Assembly: GCA_020627965.1 (NCBI GenBank)
Contig: JAHDFX010000009.1
Span: 1-53,527, forward strand
Origin: Saprospiraceae bacterium
GTDB lineage: Bacteria; Bacteroidota; Bacteroidia; Chitinophagales; Saprospiraceae
DNA length: 53,527 nt
Direction: 5' to 3'
This document shows, piece by piece, positions 1 to 8,633 of this stretch. A program made the position numbers and the translations under genes. The notes under the pieces are model-generated. The model did not search any database. It saw nothing but the letters and a program-made list of their open reading frames with translations, and was not told the origin of the DNA. The stretch's first letter is position 1. Every line of letters begins with the position of its first letter.

Positions 1-54
1 GTAAATCGACATAAAGCTCATACATCTAGTATATTGACAATCAGGATATTCGCT

Positions 55-1128
55 TTAGTTTTCTAAGCCTTCTTTAAGTTTTTCAGCATTATCGGCCACT
101 CGTAATGCATCAATAATGCCACCGATATCTCCATCTACTATAGCTGACAAATTGTATAAAGTAAGGTTGATCCGGTGATCGGTAACACGATTTTGCGGAT
201 AATTATAGGTGCGTACTTTGCCGGAGCGATCTCCTGTTCCTACCAGGCTTTTTCTGGCTCCCGCTACTTTCGACTCATGTTCTTCGCGCTGACGCTGATA
301 CAAACGTGCATACAGACGATCCAGGGCAATTTCACGATTACGCAACTGAGAACGTCCATCCTGACATTCCACGACTTCCCCTGTGGGGACGTGTGTCACC
401 CGAACAGCGGATTCTGTTTTATTAACGTGCTGTCCACCCGCACCACTAGCTCGAAATGTATCCCATTCGAGGTCAGCTTTGTTAACATTTACATCTTCCA
501 TTTCGAGTCGAGGCATGACGACTACTGTGGCAGCCGAAGTGTGTACACGCCCTTGTGATTCCGTTTTGGGAACTCGCTGTACCCGATGTCCTCCGGATTC
601 ATATTTTAGTGTCCCATATACGCTTGGCCCATTGACTTCCATAGCTATTTTGCTATATCCGCCAGCGGAGCCTTCGGTTCTGGCGATAATTTCATATTTC
701 CAGCTTTTTTCATCGAAATAACGGGTGTACATCCGGAATAAGTCACCAGCAAAGATACTAGCTTCATCGCCCCCTGTTCCGGCTCGAATTTCCATAATGG
801 CATTTTTCTCATCTTCAGGGTCTTTAGGAATGAGCAGGAATTTTATATTTTCTTCCATGTCTTTGACTTGAGGCTCCAGCTCATTTAATTCCATTTTTGC
901 CATTTCCCGAAATTCCTCATCTTTTTCTGTTTCCAGAATTTCTTTATTCGTAGCGATGTTACTTAGAACATTCTTATACGCCTCATAAGCTTTTACAATT
1001 TCGCCCAGATTTTTGTATTCCCGACTGATCTTTGTGTAACGCTTCATATCGCTAACGACGTCAGGGTCGCCAAGCTGCTCGCTTATATACTCGTACCTTT
1101 CTTTTATGGCTTCTAATTTATCTAACAT
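55..1128 (-). CDS. prfA: peptide chain release factor 1
   Basis: Release factor 1 recognises UAA and UAG in the ribosomal A site and triggers hydrolysis of the finished peptidyl-tRNA. The protein has 357 residues, the normal length. The catalytic GGQ is at residues 231-233 in the context GAGGQHVNKTES, and the stop-codon reading motif is PKT at 187-189, the PxT form of RF1 rather than the SPF form of RF2. The long N-terminal helical domain (about 1-110) is complete. The ATG start at 1128 is preceded by a good promoter at 1261-1290, giving a leader of about 125 bases. No prmC methylase gene follows within the 54 bases left in the window. Identification is secure. Confidence 0.97.
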   Translation of the reverse strand: MLDKLEAIKERYEYISEQLGDPDVVSDMKRYTKISREYKNLGEIVKAYEAYKNVLSNIATNKEILETEKDEEFREMAKMELNELEPQVKDMEENIKFLLIPKDPEDEKNAIMEIRAGTGGDEASIFAGDLFRMYTRYFDEKSWKYEIIARTEGSAGGYSKIAMEVNGPSVYGTLKYESGGHRVQRVPKTESQGRVHTSAATVVVMPRLEMEDVNVNKADLEWDTFRASGAGGQHVNKTESAVRVTHVPTGEVVECQDGRSQLRNREIALDRLYARLYQRQREEHESKVAGARKSLVGTGDRSGKVRTYNYPQNRVTDHRINLTLYNLSAIVDGDIGGIIDALRVADNAEKLKEGLEN

Positions 1129-1471
1129 AATATTTTAATGCTTATCTCTTTTGAAATAGTTGATAATGAGGTTGTCATACACATCTGTTCTGTATTATAA
1201 AGGAGTTATATAAAATGATGTGCCTTGTTAATCATTGAAAACATGAATTTTATTGGATGGCAAAAATAAGTAAGTATACACGTAATTCAAAACTATGTTT
1301 TTTAGGGTGTGTTTAAATAGTAAACTTATTTTAAATATATCCTTACGTTTTTCAAACATATTGAAGATTTTTTCTATGTCACATCGAGCGTTTTTTTCAA
1401 GAAAGTCACATTCAAGATAATTGTCATATTGAGTGTGATTATCAAATTATCCATTACAAAACATTACGCTG
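1129..1471. other. intergenic region between prfA and the receiver gene
   Basis: This 343-base AT-rich gap separates two divergent genes. Apart from the prfA promoter at 1261-1290 I see no gene, no strong hairpin and no clear TAnnTTTG box for the rightward gene at 1472. Confidence 0.5.
1261..1290 (-). promoter_or_regulatory. predicted prfA promoter
   Basis: On the minus strand TTG (1290-1288) is followed after 19 bases by TATTTTTG (1268-1261), an exact match to the Bacteroidota consensus TTG-N19-TAnnTTTG. It points at prfA. Position and spacing are seen; function is inferred. Confidence 0.6.
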
Positions 1472-1831
1472 ATGAAAACAATACTTGTCGTTGATGAGCA
1501 CCCCATGCTCTTGAAAGCTCTCTGTTTTAAGCTGCAAAAAGCTGGTTTTGATACGCTTGCCGCTGTAGATGGTAAGCAAGCTATTGAGTTTTATGACGAG
1601 GTCAAGCCCGATCTTGTTTTAACCGACTTGCTGATTCCCTATGTTACAGGAATGGAATTAATTGCACACATTCGTGAAAAAAAACAACAGAGAACACCTA
1701 TCATAGTCCTTTCCAAAGTTGCAGTAGATGACACTATACTAGAGGTATTTAATCTGGGGGCAGACGATTATGTCACCAAGCCTTTTCGTCCAAACGAAAT
1801 TATTGCTAGAACGAGGCGCCTATTGGCTTAA
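1472..1831 (+). CDS. stand-alone response regulator receiver (CheY-like)
   Basis: A 119-residue protein consisting only of a receiver domain. Expected residues are present: acidic pocket D8-E9, phospho-acceptor D52 in LTDLLIP, switch Ser81 in VLSK, and Lys103 in VTKPF. There is no DNA-binding or enzymatic output domain, so it probably acts by protein-protein contact after phosphorylation by an unlinked histidine kinase. It lies 135 bases upstream of the YaiO/HEAT/glycosyltransferase genes in the same orientation, which suggests, but does not prove, control of polysaccharide synthesis or export. The ATG at 1472 gives the canonical KTILVVDE first strand. Confidence 0.88.
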   Translation: MKTILVVDEHPMLLKALCFKLQKAGFDTLAAVDGKQAIEFYDEVKPDLVLTDLLIPYVTGMELIAHIREKKQQRTPIIVLSKVAVDDTILEVFNLGADDYVTKPFRPNEIIARTRRLLA

Positions 1832-1966
1832 CTTTTTAGCGAAGACCTAAATTGTAATTCCTTCCAATGCTATCAAGGTTGTTTCCTTATTATGTAACGC
1901 TTTGACTTTGCATCCGTATAATCTCGTGCAGCCGTATTTGCTGGGTTATTAACAAAAAACAAAGGA

Positions 1967-2749
1967 ATGTCTTTTTCTCGAATATTATTACTTTTTATAA
2001 TTTTATTATGGTGTAAACCAGCTTATACACAGAAAGATACGCTCAAGAATCAGATCGCAATCACCTATGTTCATAGCTGGTTGAATATTGACGAATGGCA
2101 ACAGGGAAGGTTTGAGTATCAGCGAAAGATCGGAGAGACTGTGGTTTTGGGACGATATAGCATAGAGAAGCGTTTTGGGCAATTGGGGAGACTGGCGGAA
2201 GTAGAAGCTTATCCAAAACTTTCTGAAAAGAGTTATGCTTATCTTGGTTTAGGATTCGGAAGTACACAGATATTGCCAGCAACTTATATAGGCGGGACGT
2301 ATTATCACAGTCTGAAAAAAAACTTTGAAATAGAAGTTGGGGGGAAGTGGATTCATTTTCGCCAGGTTAATGGTGTCACATTAGCCCATATTGCACCTGG
2401 ATATTATGTGGGTAACTATTGGTTGAACCTACGTTTTACACAAGTATTTACAAAAGACAAGAAGGGGCAGTCTGTCACATTTACGGGGCGAAAATACGGT
2501 GGAAATGGAATTAGTTATGCTTTTTGGAGAACAGGTTGGAGTAATACTATTTCAGAAGAGCTAATTGTGGGGAATGGTGACACAGCGACATTTAATCGCA
2601 GTGTTGTATGGCTCCAGTTGGGCTGGCTAAAAAGAATTAAATATCGCTGGATCATAGAGCCTTCTCTGGCTTTCGAGCTAGCTGATTGGCAGCAAGCTAA
2701 TGAAAGGCGAAACTTAACAGCTCAGATAGAACTGAAACGCAGATTTTGA
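1967..2749 (+). CDS. YaiO-family outer membrane beta-barrel protein
   Basis: The 260-residue product begins with a signal peptide (about 1-21, ending near AYT) and continues as alternating amphipathic strands with many aromatic residues and a terminal strand ending in RRF, as expected of an outer membrane barrel inserted by BAM. Sequence character matches the YaiO family, whose E. coli gene lies beside the glycosyltransferase yaiP; the same pairing is kept here with the glycosyltransferase at 3900. A role as a polysaccharide exit pore or barrel partner is inferred. Its stop codon overlaps the start of the next gene, implying translational coupling. Confidence 0.75.
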   Translation: MSFSRILLLFIILLWCKPAYTQKDTLKNQIAITYVHSWLNIDEWQQGRFEYQRKIGETVVLGRYSIEKRFGQLGRLAEVEAYPKLSEKSYAYLGLGFGSTQILPATYIGGTYYHSLKKNFEIEVGGKWIHFRQVNGVTLAHIAPGYYVGNYWLNLRFTQVFTKDKKGQSVTFTGRKYGGNGISYAFWRTGWSNTISEELIVGNGDTATFNRSVVWLQLGWLKRIKYRWIIEPSLAFELADWQQANERRNLTAQIELKRRF

Positions 2750-3903
2750 TACATGAATTTACATACACTTCTTTAAATCAATACTTTCGTATACTACATT
2801 TTCTTTCAGAAGATTTTGTGACGGATGGTTCACTCCTATTACCTCTTATTATCTCTCTTGGTTTATTCTTTTTATTAGCTGCCTGTATTATTGTAACGAT
2901 TACTTTTATTCATCGAAAAATTTGGAATATACGTTTTGCGAAAGCAAAAAAAATACGTGAAAAATATGAAAACTATCTGGCTGAATTAATCAGTGGAGAA
3001 TATGAGAATGATGTTTTACAAATGTTGGATGAACAACAAAAAAGTACGTTATCGCTGGGTGTAAAAGATATTACTCAGCCTTTCCATAGAAAAATTCTCC
3101 GGGAGCAGATATTATTGTTGCATCGCAATGTACACGGCAAAGATGCGGGACGTCTTCGTGAGTTGTATCTTTCGCTTGGTTTTAAAGAAGAAGCATTAAA
3201 AAAATTAAAGGTTGAAAGCTGGAATGTCATCGTTGAAGCTATCAATGAATTGGAGCAAATGAATGTACGGGAGGCTTATGAACCTATTTTTGCTCTGATC
3301 CTGCACAAAAATAAAACGGTCAAAACAGCGGCTATTCGAGCTAAGGTTAGGCTTGATGTAGCACCATTGTCATTTCTGGATAATCATGAAGACTACCTGA
3401 CGGATTGGCAGCAATCCAGTATTGCTTATGCTTTGTTGAGACTGCATCGTAGCGATATTCCTGATTTTAGTCAATGGTTGGAGCATCAGAATGAAAGTGT
3501 ACGGGTTTTTGCTATTAAAATGTGTGGACTATTTAACCAGGGAAGAGCAGCCGGACAGATCGCGATGTTGCTGCTTGCCCCTCATCGCCTGATTGTGAAA
3601 GCAGCATTAAATACTTTAATGCTTATTGGAACAAATTCAGAAATACCGGCACTAATACAGGCATATGCAGAGGTAGAAGAATATCTGAAACCTAGCGTTT
3701 TACAATGTTTGCAAATACTCGGAAACGATACAGAAATCCCATTTTTAGAAGCTCAATTACATCAGCCAGATAATGATATTCGTTTGGCTGCAGCCAATGC
3801 ATTAGCCAGGCTCGGAGCAGATAGTCGTGAAAGACTGAAGTTTTTATTTGAAGATGCTGACGAAGATTTGAAAGAAGTAATCACGCACGCTTTAAGGGTA
3901 TGA
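2746..3903 (+). CDS. membrane-anchored HEAT-repeat protein
   Basis: A 385-residue protein with one hydrophobic span at about residues 29-54 followed by a long cytoplasmic helical region. From about residue 160 onward helix pairs such as TAAIRAKVRL and IRLAAANALARLG show HEAT-type repeats, usually protein-docking scaffolds. The start is uncertain: the TTG at 2746 overlaps the upstream stop by 4 bases, and no in-frame ATG occurs before the anchor; a GTG lies at 2818. The gene overlaps the glycosyltransferase start by 4 bases. I infer that it links the inner-membrane synthase to the barrel or to the receiver protein. Confidence 0.75.
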   Translation: MIHEFTYTSLNQYFRILHFLSEDFVTDGSLLLPLIISLGLFFLLAACIIVTITFIHRKIWNIRFAKAKKIREKYENYLAELISGEYENDVLQMLDEQQKSTLSLGVKDITQPFHRKILREQILLLHRNVHGKDAGRLRELYLSLGFKEEALKKLKVESWNVIVEAINELEQMNVREAYEPIFALILHKNKTVKTAAIRAKVRLDVAPLSFLDNHEDYLTDWQQSSIAYALLRLHRSDIPDFSQWLEHQNESVRVFAIKMCGLFNQGRAAGQIAMLLLAPHRLIVKAALNTLMLIGTNSEIPALIQAYAEVEEYLKPSVLQCLQILGNDTEIPFLEAQLHQPDNDIRLAAANALARLGADSRERLKFLFEDADEDLKEVITHALRV

Positions 3904-5303
3904 ATGTAGCTATTCGGTTTTTTGAATATGGTATTTTTCTATATAGTGCAGCTATACTATTGTCTTATTTGTTGCTAGCGATTATATCGGCTTTTGAAGT
4001 TATTCGCTACCGAAAAGAAAGAGATGTAAGCCATTTTGACAACCTGCTAGCCACACCACTGATGCCTTCTATTTCGATCATTGCACCAGCTTATAATGAA
4101 TCACTTACCATCGTAGATAATATACGTTCTTTGCTTTCACTACACTATACTAACCTCACAGTAATTGTGGTCAATGATGGTAGTAAAGATGATACTTTTG
4201 ACAAGGCAGTGGCAGCTTATGATTTGGAAAAAATAGACTTTTATTATGATGAGAAAATACAGGCACAGCCAGTTAGAGGTGTCTACAAATCAAGGAACTC
4301 GGGTTTTAGTAAACTTATTTTCATAGATAAAAAGAACGGAGGAAAGGCAGATGCTATTAATGTAGGCATTAATGTATCTCGTTCAGATTATTTTGCCTGT
4401 ATTGATGTGGATTGTATCATAGAGCCAGATGCTTTTTTAAAAATGGCCAAACCCATTATGCAGTCGCAAGGCGAACGTATAATTGCTATTGGTGGTATAG
4501 TCTGGCTGACGAATGATTCATTGATCCGTGACGGGCGTTTACTAGAAGTCAAAATTCCGTCGACATTTGTTCCAAGGCTACAGGTTATCGAATACTTTCG
4601 GGCTTTTTTGTTAGGGCGCACTGCCTGGGCAAAGATTAATGGTATGCTACTGATTTCTGGCGCTTTTGGCTTATTTGATAGAGAAATTGCAGTAGCAGTA
4701 GGCGGCTATTATCACAAAACAGTAGGAGAAGATATGGAGTTGGTGATGCGTATGCACCGCTATATGCTCGAGCGCAAACAGCCTTATAAAGTTGGTTATC
4801 TCCCCGAACCTTTCTGCTGGACAGAAGCGCCTGCCGATTTTAATGTGCTCGGCCGACAACGCCACCGCTGGACACGAGGAACAATTGAATGTTTGTTATT
4901 ACATCGAAAAATGATGTTTAATCCAAAGTACGGTATTCTTGGTCTTGTAAGTTATCCATACTGGTTTTTCGCCGAATGGATGAGTCCGTTTATTGAGGCA
5001 GGAGGAGTGCTATTTTTTATTGTAATGATCTGTATGGGGCGAGCAAACTGGGATTATTTCTGGGCTTTATTATTTTTCGTATATACGTTGGTCGTTTTCT
5101 TATCTTTATTTGCCATTTTCGTACAGGAAATATCTTATCATCGTTACCGAAAAGAAAGCGACCTCAGCAAACTGGTACTCACGGCACTTATAGAACCTTT
5201 TGTATACCACCCCAGAGTCATCTATTGGGCATTAAAAGGCAACTGGGACTTCTTCAGAAAGAAGAATGTTGGTTGGGGCGAAATGACAAGAAAGGGATTT
5301 TGA
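3900..5303 (+). CDS. processive family 2 glycosyltransferase, membrane-bound
   Basis: A 467-residue polysaccharide synthase of the PgaC/BcsA/hyaluronan-synthase type. The order of motifs is complete: N-terminal span (about 12-33), UDP-sugar Asp93 in VVNDGSKDD, DVD at 169-171, the acceptor-side Glu277-Asp278 in VGEDME, and the product-channel motif QRHRW at 320-324. Three more hydrophobic segments follow (about 346-408). This set predicts polymerisation and translocation of a beta-linked polymer across the inner membrane. The sugar cannot be read from the sequence. It is the last gene of an overlapping trio with the HEAT protein and YaiO barrel. There is no PilZ domain, so direct c-di-GMP control is not evident. 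Confidence 0.88.
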   Translation: MNVAIRFFEYGIFLYSAAILLSYLLLAIISAFEVIRYRKERDVSHFDNLLATPLMPSISIIAPAYNESLTIVDNIRSLLSLHYTNLTVIVVNDGSKDDTFDKAVAAYDLEKIDFYYDEKIQAQPVRGVYKSRNSGFSKLIFIDKKNGGKADAINVGINVSRSDYFACIDVDCIIEPDAFLKMAKPIMQSQGERIIAIGGIVWLTNDSLIRDGRLLEVKIPSTFVPRLQVIEYFRAFLLGRTAWAKINGMLLISGAFGLFDREIAVAVGGYYHKTVGEDMELVMRMHRYMLERKQPYKVGYLPEPFCWTEAPADFNVLGRQRHRWTRGTIECLLLHRKMMFNPKYGILGLVSYPYWFFAEWMSPFIEAGGVLFFIVMICMGRANWDYFWALLFFVYTLVVFLSLFAIFVQEISYHRYRKESDLSKLVLTALIEPFVYHPRVIYWALKGNWDFFRKKNVGWGEMTRKGF

Positions 5304-5318
5304 ACCACTGGGGTTCAA
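5300..5318. terminator. shared hairpin over two convergent stop codons
   Basis: Perfect 7-base stem TTGAACC/GGTTCAA with loop ACTGG. It contains the stop codons of both convergent genes (TGA 5301-5303 and, on the minus strand, 5315-5317). No long T run follows on either strand, so it would be a weak bidirectional terminator or 3'-end protector. Confidence 0.35.
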
Positions 5319-6739
5319 TAACCTCCTCCATCATCCTTTTCATCCTCATATTCTTTTTCGTCATAAAAATTTTCATCAAAATACTCTTCGCTATCCAGTT
5401 CTTTAATAGGGCAATCCGGACATGGAACCTTGAGTGGTTCAGTTTTCACTGCTGGTTTAGGCTGCGGAGTTGACGTTGCGGCTGGAGCAGGCACCTCTTC
5501 GATTGGTGGTAAATCATAAATACTGCCCTGAACCTGATACTGGGAACGACGATTTTGCTGATGCTCCTCTTCCGAACAATCAATGTCATTGGCACAATGA
5601 TTTATCAACTGAGCTTCCCCATAACCTTTTGAAATTAAACGCCTTTTAGAGATGCCTTTGTCTATCAGATAATCAACGACAGCACGTGCTCTGCGTTCTG
5701 ATAAACTTTGATTGTAATAGCTGGGACCGCGAGAGTCGCAATGACCCGAAACCTCTACAATAATGTCTGCATTACCTTTCATAATAGCTACGATGTTATC
5801 CAGATTAGCATAAGCATCAGGACGAATTTCAGACTGATTATAATCAAAGTAAGTAAAATTGAAAGTAAATGGAGTTGTCGTTGTACTAGATATATCTATA
5901 GGATTAATATAACCGCTTTCAGTAATAATCATATTGGTGGTTGGTGGTGGCGTATAAGTGCTAATTGGTGGTGTATATACCGTAGGTGGTGGCGTATAAG
6001 TAACAGGGGGGCTATATATCGTCGGAGGAGGAATATAAGTGGCTGGTGGCGGACTGTAAGTTACTACTGGTGGCACATAAGTAGGTGTAGGTGGCGTATA
6101 TACTGTACTTGGTGTCGTTGCAGGTGCTATTTCACGAGGAATGTACAGCACAATAACTTCTGCTTGAGCTTCTTCACTCGAAATAGGAATATTTAGCTTT
6201 ACATCTTGAGTTCCAACCTGTGAATCTGTACAAAAAGTAGCTACATTCTTAGGGTAATCATAATGAGTGACCTCCATTTCATAACAGCAATTCTCAATGG
6301 CGAGGGGGTTTAACTTGAAACTACCTAAAGCATCCGTATAGCCGACACGCTTACCATCTCCACAACTGTTTTTTAAAGTTATTCGGGCCCGATTGAGCGG
6401 TTTCCCGCTTTCATCTTTTAATGTGCCTTTAATGGTAAATTCTTTATTTAAAAAAACTTCTACCGTTTCTCCAACATTGCAAGCTTTAGAAACATATGAT
6501 GCATAACCGGGTTTAGAAATCTTTATATCACAACAATCATTCAACTTAAGTGATAAATTTACTTCTCCATTACTACCCGTTACAGAAGATGAGATGGAAC
6601 ACAGGGGTTCCACTTTTGCTCCAGATAATAATGTCCCGTCACGGTTATCCATGACTTTTACTTTTATGCTTTGAGAAGAGGCATTACTCATTATCAACAC
6701 AGTTAATAAAAGAGTCAATAGGCAGTTTAAGTGTTTCAT
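5315..6739 (-). CDS. OmpA-family surface protein with Pro/Tyr-rich linker
   Basis: A 474-residue envelope protein. A signal peptide (about 1-22) is followed by two carboxypeptidase-regulatory-like beta-sandwich segments (about 25-95 and 96-185), a Pro/Thr/Tyr repeat linker (about 208-268), an OmpA peptidoglycan-binding domain (about 290-405, with FDYNQSEIRPDA, GHCDSRG and NQSLSERRARAV), and an acidic tail. The OmpA domain should bind peptidoglycan in the periplasm. Within it lies the pair of Cys in NHCANDIDCSEEEHQ, shared with the OmpA protein encoded at 21638, so the two are paralogues of one subfamily. It stands alone, convergent with the polysaccharide operon. Confidence 0.85.
   Translation of the reverse strand: MKHLNCLLTLLLTVLIMSNASSQSIKVKVMDNRDGTLLSGAKVEPLCSISSSVTGSNGEVNLSLKLNDCCDIKISKPGYASYVSKACNVGETVEVFLNKEFTIKGTLKDESGKPLNRARITLKNSCGDGKRVGYTDALGSFKLNPLAIENCCYEMEVTHYDYPKNVATFCTDSQVGTQDVKLNIPISSEEAQAEVIVLYIPREIAPATTPSTVYTPPTPTYVPPVVTYSPPPATYIPPPTIYSPPVTYTPPPTVYTPPISTYTPPPTTNMIITESGYINPIDISSTTTTPFTFNFTYFDYNQSEIRPDAYANLDNIVAIMKGNADIIVEVSGHCDSRGPSYYNQSLSERRARAVVDYLIDKGISKRRLISKGYGEAQLINHCANDIDCSEEEHQQNRRSQYQVQGSIYDLPPIEEVPAPAATSTPQPKPAVKTEPLKVPCPDCPIKELDSEEYFDENFYDEKEYEDEKDDGGGY
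5936..6117 (-). repeat. Pro/Thr/Tyr short tandem repeat region
   Basis: Coding DNA for about a dozen units of the form Y-x-P-P-x-T, read as pieces such as VYTPP, TYVPP, TYSPP, TYIPP. On the plus strand it is a G/T-rich stretch with recurring ggtggtggcgtata words, so slippage could alter linker length. Confidence 0.75.
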
Positions 6740-6960
6740 TTATATGGTCATTTAGCGTGCTTGGGATATAGGGTAGTGTGTTTTATAATGCAATATTACA
6801 AAAAAACATTATTCCGAATTTCTGCTTTTGGTAAAAAATGTGTCATGGATTGAGACTTCAAATAAAGCTCTTATATTTTACATGACTGGCTGGTTTTAAA
6901 ATTTTATACTGTGCAACAATAGCTTTTTGTCGTTTTCCTACCAATAAGTATCGTTATTTA

Positions 6961-6994
6961 TTGGTGTGCAAAATAAAATTTCTGATTACATTTG
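6961..6994 (+). promoter_or_regulatory. predicted promoter of glutamate dehydrogenase
   Basis: TTG at 6961-6963, 23 bases, then TACATTTG at 6987-6994, an exact TAnnTTTG box. The start would lie near 7000, giving a leader of about 35 bases before the ATG at 7035. Spacing is at the long end of the accepted range. Confidence 0.5.
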
Positions 6995-7034
6995 CTCGGT
7001 CTAACTGAATTTTACCAAACAACATTTTCACGTA

Positions 7035-8390
7035 ATGAAAAATACTGACACCAATAACGCTATTCACAGTTTTATGGAATACGCTAAAGCCCGTAACCCG
7101 CATGAACCGGAGTTTATACAGGCTGTAGAGGAAGTAGCTGAAACGGTTATTCCTTTTATGGTAAAACATCCAAAATACAAAAAAGCAAAAATTCTGGAGC
7201 GTATAGTCGAAGCTGAACGCATTATCCAGTTTCGTGTACCCTGGATCGATGATAAAGGAGAATTTCAGGTCAATCGGGGGTATCGTATACAGATGAATTC
7301 TGCCATTGGTCCATATAAGGGCGGCTTGCGTTTTCATCCGTCTGTAAATCTTAGTATCCTTAAATTTCTGGCTTTTGAGCAAACATTTAAAAATAGCCTG
7401 ACCACTTTACCTATGGGTGGCGGAAAAGGAGGTTCTGATTTCAATCCAAAAGGAAAGTCTGATAATGAGGTGATGCGTTTTTGCCAAAGCTTTATGACGG
7501 AGCTATTTCGCCATATTGGGCCAAATCTGGATGTACCTGCCGGTGATATTGGAGTAGGCGGACGTGAAGTAGGCTATCTGTTTGGTCAATACAAGCGTTT
7601 AAAAAATGAATTTACAGGTGTACTGACCGGAAAAGGACCAACTTTTGGTGGTAGTCTTATTCGCCCGGAAGCCACTGGTTATGGTTGTGTGTATTTTGCT
7701 CAGGAAATGCTTGCCGCAAATGGTGAAGGTATGGAAGGCAAAATTTGTACGATCTCAGGTTCTGGTAATGTAGCACAATACACAGCTGAAAAATTAATTG
7801 AGCTTGGCGCAAAGGTCGTCACTTTCTCAGATTCAGGAGGCATGATACATGATAAAGACGGTATCACTCCCGAAAAACTTGATTGGGTTATGGATTTGAA
7901 AAATAATCGTCGTGGCAGAATCAAGGAATATGCAGAAGAATTTGGTGTGCCTTTTTATGAAAAAACTCGCCCTTGGGGAGTTCCATGTGATATGGCTTTT
8001 CCAAGTGCTACGCAAAATGAATTGGATGAAAATAATGCGAAAGAACTGGTTAAAAACGGTTGTCGTGTTGTTGGAGAAGGGGCCAATATGCCTTCTACGC
8101 CTGAAGCTATCCAGGTCTTTTCAGATGCGAGAGTTTTGTTTAGTCCTGGTAAAGCTTCCAATGCTGGTGGCGTATCTACTTCTGGTCTGGAAATGACACA
8201 AAATTCTCTTCGATATTCCTGGACACGTGAAGAGGTAGACAGTAAACTGCATCAGATCATGCGCGATATTCATGCAACTTGTGTTGAATATGGTAAACGT
8301 GAAGATGGTACTACTGATTATGTCTTGGGCGCAAATGTTGGCGGCTTTGTGAAAGTAGCGGATGCTATGATCGCACAGGGGCATGTTTAG
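7035..8390 (+). CDS. gdhA: NADP-type glutamate dehydrogenase
   Basis: A 451-residue hexameric-type glutamate dehydrogenase catalysing reductive amination of 2-oxoglutarate with ammonium. Family signatures are intact: YKGGLRFHPSVN, the catalytic LPMGGGKGGSDF, PAGDIGVGGREVGYL, and the dinucleotide site GSGNVAQYTAEKL. Length and motifs match the approximately 450-residue bacterial enzymes usually using NADPH; coenzyme choice is by similarity and was not tested. The gene is monocistronic: a promoter is visible upstream and a large inverted-repeat element begins 10 bases after the stop. Confidence 0.95.
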   Translation: MKNTDTNNAIHSFMEYAKARNPHEPEFIQAVEEVAETVIPFMVKHPKYKKAKILERIVEAERIIQFRVPWIDDKGEFQVNRGYRIQMNSAIGPYKGGLRFHPSVNLSILKFLAFEQTFKNSLTTLPMGGGKGGSDFNPKGKSDNEVMRFCQSFMTELFRHIGPNLDVPAGDIGVGGREVGYLFGQYKRLKNEFTGVLTGKGPTFGGSLIRPEATGYGCVYFAQEMLAANGEGMEGKICTISGSGNVAQYTAEKLIELGAKVVTFSDSGGMIHDKDGITPEKLDWVMDLKNNRRGRIKEYAEEFGVPFYEKTRPWGVPCDMAFPSATQNELDENNAKELVKNGCRVVGEGANMPSTPEAIQVFSDARVLFSPGKASNAGGVSTSGLEMTQNSLRYSWTREEVDSKLHQIMRDIHATCVEYGKREDGTTDYVLGANVGGFVKVADAMIAQGHV

Positions 8391-8399
8391 AATAAGGCC

Positions 8400-8570
8400 G
8401 TGCCCTTGGCACTGAGAGAAGAGAGAGCATGCCTGCGGCATTGAGAGACCACTTTGTTGATAGAGGAGAGAGTTTTAATTGTATTGATATTAAATAATCG
8501 TTCCTCTCTCAGCCCGAAGGGCGGTCTCTCAATAAAATGATCTCTTTTCTCTCAGCCCGAAGGGCGGTCT
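8400..8570. repeat. compound inverted repeat made of four mini-hairpin units
   Basis: Two units read on the plus strand (GTGCC-CTT-GGCAC then TGAGAGA at 8400-8419; ATGCC-TGC-GGCAT then TGAGAGACC at 8429-8450) and two on the minus strand (GCCC-GAA-GGGC at 8512-8522 and 8555-8565, each preceded by CTCTCA). The minus-strand units are part of an identical 22-base direct repeat at 8506-8527 and 8549-8570. TTGAGAGACC (8441-8450) pairs perfectly with 8523-8532, and 8413-8426 pairs 13/14 with 8541-8554, so the whole element folds as nested arms. It fills the gdhA-epimerase gap. Confidence 0.75.
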
Positions 8571-8633
8571 ATTAAACAAAACACCTAAAAAAGCATTAAG
8601 CATGTGTTCAATTCTCTGACCAAATACACACTA

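Noticed and set aside
175-721. Long plus-strand frames opposite prfA
   Set aside because: They are mirror frames of a strongly conserved gene with no coding character of their own.
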